Shown one piece after another: positions 1 to 6,201 of a stretch of DNA of 6,976 bases. The stretch covers positions 1 to 6,976 of the forward strand of contig JAILQA010000485.1 of the NCBI GenBank assembly GCA_024699205.1, read 5' to 3'. The notes under the pieces were generated by a model. The model was not told where the DNA came from, ran no database searches, and saw only the letters and a list, made by a program, of their open reading frames with translations. The position numbers and the translations under genes are program-made. Numbering within the stretch: the stretch's first letter is position 1; each line of letters begins with the position of its first letter. This stretch comes from Treponema sp. (GTDB taxonomy: Bacteria > Spirochaetota > Spirochaetia > Treponematales > Treponemataceae).

Positions 1-30
1 AAAAGTTTTCTTTTTGCAGAATCCTTTATT

Positions 31-54
31 TATGGATTAAAATTATGGATTAAA
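31..54. repeat. Short direct repeat downstream of the last gene
   Basis: The 11-mer TATGGATTAAA occurs at 31-41 and again at 44-54, a 13-base period. It lies immediately after the oppF stop in AT-rich non-coding sequence. No function is evident. The remaining bases 1-30 contain only very weak AT-rich stem possibilities. Confidence 0.7.
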
Positions 55-55
55 G

Positions 56-1012
56 TTAAAGATTAAAACATCTTACCTTGTGATTGTCCGTAATATCTGT
101 GAAGGCTGGGAGCTCATTTTTGCAGCGTTCTGTTGCTTTGGGACAACGGTAGGCAAAGGGACAGCAATGTTCTGCCTGCAGGGTAGTTTTTACTTCGATG
201 TTGGAAGAAGTTAATTCTCCTTTTGCTCCGTCAAATAAAATCTTTGTGTAAGGATGAAGGGCTGCTTTATAAAGATTTTCTGCCGGGGCCTCTTCTACCA
301 TAACACCACGATACATTACGCCGATTGTGTCGCAAAAATAACAGGCAACTTTTAAATCATGGGTGATAAAAATATAGCTGAGATTGTGTTTCTGCTTTAA
401 ATCCTGCAAAAGATTGATGATTTGTCCCTGAATGCTTACGTCCAGGGCAGAAACAACTTCGTCACAAATCAATAGTTCAGGATTCATGATTAGGCCGCGG
501 GCTATTGAAATGCGTTGTCTTTGTCCTCCCGAAAACTCTGCAGGACGACGATTTAAATCTTCTGGAGAAAGACCAACCTCGGTGATTATTTTTTCGGCAG
601 CTTCCCAGGCCTGCTTTTTTCCCTTCCAGAGGGAAGAATAGCGTAATCCTGCAGTCATTACGTCAAAAACGTTCATACGTGGGTTGAGAGAGCGGGCTGG
701 GTCCTGAAAAATATATTTAATTTTTTCGCGATATTTACGGAGTTCCTTTTTTGTAAAAGCTTCGACTTTGTGTTCTATGCCATCTTTGTCGGTGTAAATA
801 ATTTTTCCTTCTGTCTGCTTGTACATCTGGATTATGAGACGGGCAGTCGTGGTTTTTCCGCAGCCAGATTCACCAACAATTCCATAAGTTCCGCCTTTTT
901 TAAGTGAAAAGGACACGTCATTTACGGCATAAACTTTGTTTTTATTTTTTGCAAAAAAACCGGCTTCTAGATTAAATTGTTTTGACAGATTTTTTACTTC
1001 GATTATGTTCAT
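56..1012 (-). CDS. oppF: OppF-type ABC transporter ATPase
   Basis: This cytoplasmic ATPase would pair with the OppD half of the upstream fusion to power import. The 318-residue protein starts at an ATG preceded by GGAGG at 7-nt spacing, overlapping the stop of the upstream gene by four bases (ATGA), which suggests translational coupling. A TTG 24 nt upstream would place the Shine-Dalgarno sequence inside the gene and is rejected. Motifs in order are Walker A GESGCGKT (47-54), Q-loop Gln103 in IFQDPARSLNP, signature SGGQ (161-164), Walker B LLICDE (180-185), D-loop SALD (188-191) and switch His218. The oligopeptide-type C-terminal region carries LHPYTKIL (252-259) and a cysteine cluster (283, 284, 290, 297, 315). 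Length and motif order fit the OppF/DppF family. One small deviation is valine 186 where DEP is usual after the Walker B glutamate. ATPase competence looks intact. It appears to be the last gene of the operon, although no clear terminator is seen before the window ends 55 bases later. Confidence 0.94.
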   Translation of the reverse strand: MNIIEVKNLSKQFNLEAGFFAKNKNKVYAVNDVSFSLKKGGTYGIVGESGCGKTTTARLIIQMYKQTEGKIIYTDKDGIEHKVEAFTKKELRKYREKIKYIFQDPARSLNPRMNVFDVMTAGLRYSSLWKGKKQAWEAAEKIITEVGLSPEDLNRRPAEFSGGQRQRISIARGLIMNPELLICDEVVSALDVSIQGQIINLLQDLKQKHNLSYIFITHDLKVACYFCDTIGVMYRGVMVEEAPAENLYKAALHPYTKILFDGAKGELTSSNIEVKTTLQAEHCCPFAYRCPKATERCKNELPAFTDITDNHKVRCFNL

Positions 1013-3162
1013 AGAGTTTCCTCCATTTTCCAGCAATGGTAATCAGACTTGCCGCATTCTTCTTTTGCAAAAGAGCAGCGTGGTGCGAATGGACAGCCTT
1101 TTTCGGGATTTGCTGGATCTGTAACGCGTCCAGGAATAGAAATCATTCTTTTTTTTGTATAATGGCTTCCAAACTCCGGCAGGGCTTGTACAAGAGCATG
1201 TGTGTAGGGATGGAGAGGATGATTTAATATTTGTGAGGATTCTCCGCTTTCCATAATTTGTCCGCCATACATTACAGCAATTCTGTCACTGATTTGTGCA
1301 ACAAGATTTATGTTATGGCTTATGAAGATGATGGAAAGTCCTCGTTCTTCTTTAAGACGGAGCAGAAGGGAAACAATTTGTGCTTGAATTGTAACGTCCA
1401 GTGCGGTGGTCGGTTCATCGGCAATTAAAAGCTCGCAGTTTTGTGCAAGGGCAAGGGCGATTCCGATTCGCTGTAGCTGACCGCCACTGAACTGATGTGG
1501 ATAGGCTTTCAGACGACCTTCCGGATCTGGGAGACCAACTTCTGTTAAAAGAGAAACGGTTTTTTTGTCGGCTTCTTCTTTTGTGATTTCTGTATCTGTT
1601 ACCCGAAAGGTTTCCCAGAAAACTTTGCCTATATTCTGGAGCGGATCAAAGCTTCTGCCCGGCTCCTGAAAAATCAATGCAATTTTTTTGCCGCGGTAAT
1701 TGCGTAATTCGTTTTGTGAAAGCGACATTAAATCTACAGTTTTTCCATTGTCGTTATAAAAAATATGTCCCTGTGAGCTGGCGTTTGAAGGCAACAAGCC
1801 TGGAATTGCTGTGGTCGAAACTGATTTTCCACTGCCGGATTCGCCGACAAGGCCTAAGATTTCGCCTTTTTTGAGATAAAAGCTTACTCCTCGGGCTGCA
1901 TAAACTGGAATCCAATTTTTTCCACGAAGAATGCGGAAGGTGACGTGGAGATTTTTTACGGAGAGAAGATAATCCGAAGGTGCGGTTGTTGATACATCAG
2001 GGGTTTTTAAGGGGGTAGCGCAAGTGTCTGCTGTAATTTTAGTGTTCATTGGTTTCGCTTGCGCTTGCAGTTTCGTCTGCGAAACTGCAGAATGTTGTTT
2101 CTTACTTCTTCTTTTTTTGAAAATAATTCCATACGGGTCGTAGAAATCGCGGAGAACATCGCCCAAAAAATTAAAAGCGAGTGTTACGATAAGCAGCATG
2201 ACAACCGGCCACAAAAGCCAGGGAAAATTGCGAAGGTTTGAAAGAGTGGAAATATCGCGGTTGATTAGAGAACCCCAGCTGACAGCAGGATCATTGATAC
2301 CCAGTCCCAGATAAGACAGAGTAGTTTCGCTCATGATAAAGCCCGGAACACTCAAGGCTGTGCTGACAATTAAAAGACTGGAGGTTTGGGGGATGATATG
2401 ACGGAAAATTACTATAACCGGCGGGACTCCTTCCAAATCGGCATCCATTATGAATTCTTCGCGTTTAATTGCATGGACAAGACCTCGGATTGTTCGGGCG
2501 GAACCAGGCCAGCCAACGAGCGAGAGTATCAGCGTGATTACCATGTAGGCTGTACCACTGTCCATTTTTGTGTTGAGCAGGGAGCGGAGAAATAAGATAA
2601 AATATAGTCCTGGAACCAGCATAAAGAATTCGGCAAAGCGCATGATTGCCCAGTCTACGCCGCCACCGAAATAGCCGGAAATTCCGCCAAAAAGGACGGC
2701 CAGAATCAGGGAGATAAAGGTTGCGACAAAGCCGATTGTGAGAGAAATTCGGCTGCCAAAAATTATGCGGCTGAAAAGGTCTCGCCCAAGGTGGTCGGCA
2801 CCCAGCAGGTATACGGGATAAGCGCTGTCGCTACCGAAGAGATGGCGGCTGCAGGGGATAAAACCCAGCAATTTGTATTGGCTGCCTTTTACAAAGAATT
2901 TGAGCGAATGTATTGTTTCTGCATCTTTTACTCTTGCGTATCTCCAGGTACTGCGGTTGATGACACGGTATTCCCGGACTTTTAATCCGTGAGAAGTAAG
3001 CTGGAGATTTGCAGGGTGATAGGTGTTGTTTTCAAAGGTTAAGGTTGCCGGATAGGGAGAGATGAATTCGGCAAATATCATGTTCAGGTAGAGAATAATC
3101 AGGATTACTACGGAGGCAACTCCAAGTGGTCTGGTTTTTAAAAAATCTATAAATTTCTTCAT
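1009..3162 (-). CDS. oppC-oppD: Fused OppC-type permease and OppD-type ATPase (717 residues)
   Basis: A single uninterrupted frame encodes two subunits that are separate proteins in most Opp/Dpp systems. Residues 1-350 are an OppC-type permease: first helix at 14-32, a long extracytoplasmic loop to about 120, LGADHLGRDLFSRIIFGSRIS (120-140), more helices near 142-162, 173-193, 204-218, 262-285 and 316-334, and a coupling loop with LEGVPPVIVIFRHIIPQ (243-259). After a basic stretch (KKRRSKK, 349-355) comes a linker of about 40 polar residues rich in Thr, Ala, Pro and Lys. The OppD-type ATPase occupies about 397-717: Walker A GESGSGKS (440-447), Q-loop Gln499, signature SGGQ (559-562), Walker B LLIADE (578-583), D-loop ALD (587-589), switch His616, and the oligopeptide-type C-terminal region with HPYTHAL (651-657) and cysteines 690, 696, 703 and 710. 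All catalytic motifs are intact. The ATG start has AAGGA at 7-nt spacing. The stop overlaps the next start as ATGA. An internal Met372 in the linker has no ribosome binding site, favouring a true fusion. Confidence 0.92.
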   Translation of the reverse strand: MKKFIDFLKTRPLGVASVVILIILYLNMIFAEFISPYPATLTFENNTYHPANLQLTSHGLKVREYRVINRSTWRYARVKDAETIHSLKFFVKGSQYKLLGFIPCSRHLFGSDSAYPVYLLGADHLGRDLFSRIIFGSRISLTIGFVATFISLILAVLFGGISGYFGGGVDWAIMRFAEFFMLVPGLYFILFLRSLLNTKMDSGTAYMVITLILSLVGWPGSARTIRGLVHAIKREEFIMDADLEGVPPVIVIFRHIIPQTSSLLIVSTALSVPGFIMSETTLSYLGLGINDPAVSWGSLINRDISTLSNLRNFPWLLWPVVMLLIVTLAFNFLGDVLRDFYDPYGIIFKKRRSKKQHSAVSQTKLQAQAKPMNTKITADTCATPLKTPDVSTTAPSDYLLSVKNLHVTFRILRGKNWIPVYAARGVSFYLKKGEILGLVGESGSGKSVSTTAIPGLLPSNASSQGHIFYNDNGKTVDLMSLSQNELRNYRGKKIALIFQEPGRSFDPLQNIGKVFWETFRVTDTEITKEEADKKTVSLLTEVGLPDPEGRLKAYPHQFSGGQLQRIGIALALAQNCELLIADEPTTALDVTIQAQIVSLLLRLKEERGLSIIFISHNINLVAQISDRIAVMYGGQIMESGESSQILNHPLHPYTHALVQALPEFGSHYTKKRMISIPGRVTDPANPEKGCPFAPRCSFAKEECGKSDYHCWKMEETL
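1020..1024 (-). promoter_or_regulatory. Ribosome binding site deciding the oppF start
   Basis: The mRNA reads GGAGG, then seven bases, then ATG at 1012. This strong Shine-Dalgarno sequence lies inside the last codons of the permease-ATPase fusion gene and excludes the upstream TTG at 1036 as the start. Confidence 0.85.
2066..2089. repeat. Perfect 10-bp inverted repeat inside the linker-encoding DNA of the fusion gene
   Basis: On the plus strand the arms are TGCAGTTTCG (2066-2075) and CGAAACTGCA (2080-2089), exact reverse complements separated by a 4-base loop. Beside it, at 2057-2068, the hexamer GCTTGC occurs twice in tandem, and GTTTCG recurs at 2052-2057. The segment encodes residues 358-366 of the linker between the permease and ATPase halves. 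It could be a stable mRNA hairpin or a copy of a dispersed palindromic element that landed in a tolerant linker. The sequence alone does not say which. Confidence 0.8.
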
Positions 3163-3169
3163 CTGGTTT

Positions 3170-3174
3170 TCCTT
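3170..3174 (-). promoter_or_regulatory. Ribosome binding site of the oppC-oppD fusion
   Basis: The mRNA reads AAGGA, then seven bases, then ATG at 3162, within the 24-nt gap after the oppB stop. It supports the assigned start. No comparable site precedes the ATPase half inside the gene. Confidence 0.75.
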
Positions 3175-3186
3175 TTTTATTATTCT

Positions 3187-4323
3187 TTAACCTTTGTATC
3201 TGATTCTTGGGTCAACTATGGCAAGCAGGATATCGCTTATTATCATTCCGATTAGGACTAGGGCGGAAATAAACATTGTATTTGCAAGTACCAGGTTTAT
3301 GTCTTCCTGCATTACGGCTTCGTACATGAGGCGACCAATGCCCGGATAGGCAAAAATTATTTCCAGAACAAGGGAGCCGCCAAAAAGGCCTGCAAGGAGG
3401 TTGGCGCTGCCGGTGATGTAGGGGTTAAGTGTATTTCTGAATGCGTGATTTAAGTAAACGCGTTTTTCACTTATTCCGCGGGCTCTGAGGGCAAAGATGT
3501 AGGGCATTCCCATCTGGTCAAGCATGGTTGAACGAATCATTCTCATTGTTCCGCCGACTCCCCCTAAAAAAGAAGTAAGGAGGGGCAAGAATATGTGATG
3601 TGCATAACTGAAGGTAAATTTTACAGGAGCTTCTGCAAAGGTGAAGTCTGGATAAGCGGTTACCGGGAAGAGTCCTGTAATTGAAGCAAAGAGCTGAAAT
3701 AAGATTAAAAGAAGAATTCCCGGGAAGGCATGAAAAAAGAGGGCAAAAAAAGTTGCAGCTGTATCAACTCGGGTTCCAGCTTTTGTGGAAAAATAGACTC
3801 CTAGAATAAAGGAAAAGGTGGTTATAAAAACCAGAGAAATCAGGTTGAGTAAAACGGAGTTCCACAGGCGACTTTTTATAAGGAAGCCAACCGGGGCACG
3901 GGAAACAAGGCTTGTTCCTAAATCGTGATGGATTAAAACTCTGTTCAGCCATTTGAAATATTGGACGTAAAAGGGTTTGTCAAGTCCAAACTCAGCACGC
4001 AGTTCTTCCATTTGTTTTTGCGAAAAAAACTGGTCATCGTTTGTACCACCGCCTCTTGCGTTTTTTCCCATTCCGTTCATGCCACCATTGGTTGAGCTTC
4101 CGTCTGCACCAAGCATAAGCTGCTGGGTCATCATCTGGTCAACAACATCGCCGGGTGCAAGTTCCATAAGGCCAAACAAGGCAAAACCAAGTAGAAAAAG
4201 CAGGACAATCATAGTGATGATTCGGCCGGTAATAAATGAGGCGAGGGGAGCTTTTGTACGAAAGTTATTCCATGGTGCGGAAATTGTAGCAGTTGTTTTT
4301 TTTAAAAACTGTTTGACATTCAT
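3187..4323 (-). CDS. oppB: OppB-type ABC transporter permease with an atypical Gly-rich insert
   Basis: This is one of the two membrane subunits forming the translocation channel of the importer. The 378-residue protein starts at an ATG preceded by AAAGGTG at 6-nt spacing. A GTG at 4332, nine bases upstream, overlaps that Shine-Dalgarno sequence and is less likely. A polar N-terminal extension of about 30 residues precedes the first membrane helix (31-54). The OppB hallmarks are ELAPGDVVDQ (54-63), EELRAEFGLDKPFYVQYFKWL (106-126) and DLGTSL (134-139). Further helices lie near 155-178, 188-213, 243-260, 305-325 and 346-369. The cytoplasmic coupling (EAA) loop is around 265-297 with the conserved ALRARG (278-283), and the protein ends with the typical DPRIRYKG. 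Residues 64-104 hold a low-complexity segment rich in Gly, Asn, Met and Gln where most OppB proteins have only a short connection. The stop lies 24 nt before the next start. The oppB label is at family level; dppB or a related name would fit equally well. Confidence 0.93.
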   Translation of the reverse strand: MNVKQFLKKTTATISAPWNNFRTKAPLASFITGRIITMIVLLFLLGFALFGLMELAPGDVVDQMMTQQLMLGADGSSTNGGMNGMGKNARGGGTNDDQFFSQKQMEELRAEFGLDKPFYVQYFKWLNRVLIHHDLGTSLVSRAPVGFLIKSRLWNSVLLNLISLVFITTFSFILGVYFSTKAGTRVDTAATFFALFFHAFPGILLLILFQLFASITGLFPVTAYPDFTFAEAPVKFTFSYAHHIFLPLLTSFLGGVGGTMRMIRSTMLDQMGMPYIFALRARGISEKRVYLNHAFRNTLNPYITGSANLLAGLFGGSLVLEIIFAYPGIGRLMYEAVMQEDINLVLANTMFISALVLIGMIISDILLAIVDPRIRYKG

Positions 4324-4329
4324 TTTTTT

Positions 4330-4336
4330 CACCTTT
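4330..4336 (-). promoter_or_regulatory. Ribosome binding site deciding the oppB start
   Basis: The mRNA reads AAAGGTG, then six adenines, then ATG at 4323. The GTG of this same element (4332-4330) could itself be read as a start, but it would then lack an upstream Shine-Dalgarno sequence, so the ATG is preferred. Confidence 0.7.
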
Positions 4337-4342
4337 ATTCAC

Positions 4343-6169
4343 TTATTTTAAGAAGATGTGGCTCATCATTGCACCATTCTTGTTGTCGTAATAAACGTTG
4401 CTTAAATCCCAGCGGTTTCGTATGGCAAAAAAGGAACGGCTTCTCATAAGATAGATAATCGGACACTGCTCAAGAATAATCTGCTGATATTCATCCCAGA
4501 TAAGTTTTGCTTTGTCGTAATCGTTGGTGTAGCAGCCCTCGTTATAAAGATAATCTATACGGGCTTCCCAGTCTGTTGCCGGTTTTTCCTGAAGCGGATA
4601 CCACAAATGCAGGTTGCCATCACTTGGCCAGACATTGCTTCCCTGCGATGGAAAAGAATTAGTGCCAAGTCCAATGAAAACACTCTGCCAGTCGTAGGTA
4701 GCGGTGAGCATTTCTACAATTTTCTGGAAATCAATCTGGCGTATGTTTATTTTTATTCCGATTTTTGAAGCTTCGTCTATAATAATTTGAGCAATATCAT
4801 TCTGAACGGTATTACCAGAAGGAATTGTAAGATCAAACTCAAGAAGGTTTCCTTTATTGTCATAAAAAATGCCGTCTTTTTTTGTAAAGCCTGCTTTTTG
4901 GAGTAAGGCTTCAGCTTTTTTTGTGTCAAAACGATATTGGAGTGTGATTTCTGGATTGTAATATGGATTTATTTCTGGGAAAAAATCATATTTTGCCTGA
5001 GCAAGGCCTCTGTAAGTCTGATTTGCAATTCTGTCCCGGTTTAAAATGCAGCTCATTGCCTGACGGAACTCTTTTTTTGTAAACCATTCATAAAAGGGCT
5101 TGTCTTTGTTTATAGGATTTTGATTGAAGCTCCAGAAAGAAGAACCCATGGAACCTTCCGCATTAAATACAGTGTAATCTTCTTTTTGATTTTCTATTAC
5201 GTCGCTTACTTCTTCTGGGCGTGGAGAATAAACTTCTGTCTGTCCCTGTTTGAATAAAAGATAGTCGGTATTCTGGTCGCCAATTATCTGGCAGACTAGC
5301 TGTTCGTAATATGGAATGGAAACGCCATTATTGTCCTTTTCCCAGTAATATGGATTTCGTGTAAAAATAAGGCGACGACCTGGGATGTATTCTGTTATAT
5401 AAAACTTACCACAGGAAGGAAGGCTTTTTGGATCGCAATCTATGCTGAAAAGATTTTTTACCCCTTCAATGCCATTTTTCTCCTTGGCTGGCTTGTAGAT
5501 AAAGGAAGGGCAGAGTTCCATATTTGTTGCAAGCAGAGGATCTGCAACAATTCGAGGGAATACAAAATCAAAGCGTTTATCATCAATTTTTATACAATCG
5601 ATGTGGGCTTCTTCTCCGTTTTCAAGAATAACCCACTGCTGGCCATACCCGCTAGAACTAAAATCCGGGTCACCTGCAATTTCGTTGTACCAGAAAACAA
5701 AATCGTCAGAAGTTACAGGGATTTTTTCATCACGGCCATAATAGGTCCAGTAAAGATTGTCACGGAGCGTGTAATGAACCGTTAATGTATTGTTTATTTC
5801 GTCAGTTTCAATTTCAAAGGTAGCTGCCTGTCCAGTCCATTTTCGCAGGGTGGCATCGTAATCAACAAGGTAATCAAGAGTATGACTGATGATTCCCGCA
5901 CTTTGACCGTCTCTTTCTCCAATCAGCTGATTAAAAGTTTTTGGGTCATTGATGATTGTGTCGTTCCAGGTACCGCTGACTTTACCATCGACGTACCCTT
6001 GAGCAGTCCAGGGCTTTGTAATTGTTTTTTGAATCAGGGCTAAATCATTGCCGGAAGTGAGCGCTTCTATTTCTGAAAGGTAAAGCTCTTCTGCTTTATA
6101 ACAACTGGTAAATCCGAGCGAGAAGATAAGAAGGCATAGAACAATATATAAATTGCGTTTTTTATTCAT
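4343..6169 (-). CDS. Lipoprotein substrate-binding protein of an oligopeptide-type ABC transporter (SBP family 5)
   Basis: This is the probable substrate-capturing component of the importer encoded downstream, anchored outside the cytoplasmic membrane. The 608-residue protein starts at an ATG preceded by GGAG at 6-nt spacing; a TTG 27 nt upstream lies before that ribosome binding site and is rejected. Residues 1-23 form a lipoprotein signal: basic MNKKR, a hydrophobic core, and FTSC with the lipidated cysteine at 23, a relaxed lipobox of the kind seen in spirochaetes. Family-5 hallmarks are PVTSDDFVFWYNEI (151-164), IPGRRLIFTRNPYYWEKD (262-279), FRQAMSCILNRDRIANQTYRG (368-388) and SNVWPSDGNLHLWYP (511-525). 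The protein is longer than a typical OppA or DppA of about 530-545 residues. Eight cysteines follow the lipidated one (192, 220, 245, 253, 293, 374, 546, 569), which is many for an exported protein. It sits 19 nt upstream of the OppB-type permease gene. The ligand may be peptide or another compound; the sequence does not decide this. Confidence 0.92.
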   Translation of the reverse strand: MNKKRNLYIVLCLLIFSLGFTSCYKAEELYLSEIEALTSGNDLALIQKTITKPWTAQGYVDGKVSGTWNDTIINDPKTFNQLIGERDGQSAGIISHTLDYLVDYDATLRKWTGQAATFEIETDEINNTLTVHYTLRDNLYWTYYGRDEKIPVTSDDFVFWYNEIAGDPDFSSSGYGQQWVILENGEEAHIDCIKIDDKRFDFVFPRIVADPLLATNMELCPSFIYKPAKEKNGIEGVKNLFSIDCDPKSLPSCGKFYITEYIPGRRLIFTRNPYYWEKDNNGVSIPYYEQLVCQIIGDQNTDYLLFKQGQTEVYSPRPEEVSDVIENQKEDYTVFNAEGSMGSSFWSFNQNPINKDKPFYEWFTKKEFRQAMSCILNRDRIANQTYRGLAQAKYDFFPEINPYYNPEITLQYRFDTKKAEALLQKAGFTKKDGIFYDNKGNLLEFDLTIPSGNTVQNDIAQIIIDEASKIGIKINIRQIDFQKIVEMLTATYDWQSVFIGLGTNSFPSQGSNVWPSDGNLHLWYPLQEKPATDWEARIDYLYNEGCYTNDYDKAKLIWDEYQQIILEQCPIIYLMRSRSFFAIRNRWDLSNVYYDNKNGAMMSHIFLK

Positions 6170-6175
6170 AAAAAA

Positions 6176-6179
6176 CTCC
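6176..6179 (-). promoter_or_regulatory. Ribosome binding site deciding the lipoprotein start
   Basis: The mRNA reads GGAG, then six thymines, then ATG at 6169. It places the start directly before the basic MNKKR of the signal peptide and excludes the TTG at 6196. Confidence 0.8.
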
Positions 6180-6201
6180 AACTGTAAAAGCTCCAAATGG
6201 A

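Noticed and set aside
1..30. Rho-independent terminator after oppF
   Set aside because: Only weak 5-bp stems (AATCC/GGATT and AAAAG/CTTTT) are present, AT-rich and without a clear GC stem followed by a full T run inside the window. A real one may lie beyond the edge.
2047..2049. Internal ATG (Met372) as an independent start for an OppD protein
   Set aside because: There is no Shine-Dalgarno sequence upstream, a hairpin lies just before it, and the frame is continuous with the permease. It cannot be fully excluded without protein data.
3977..4351. A 124-codon open frame on the plus strand opposite oppB
   Set aside because: It lies entirely antisense to a well-supported permease gene and its start, has a Ser/Pro-rich composition typical of a reverse-strand shadow, and shows no recognisable domain.
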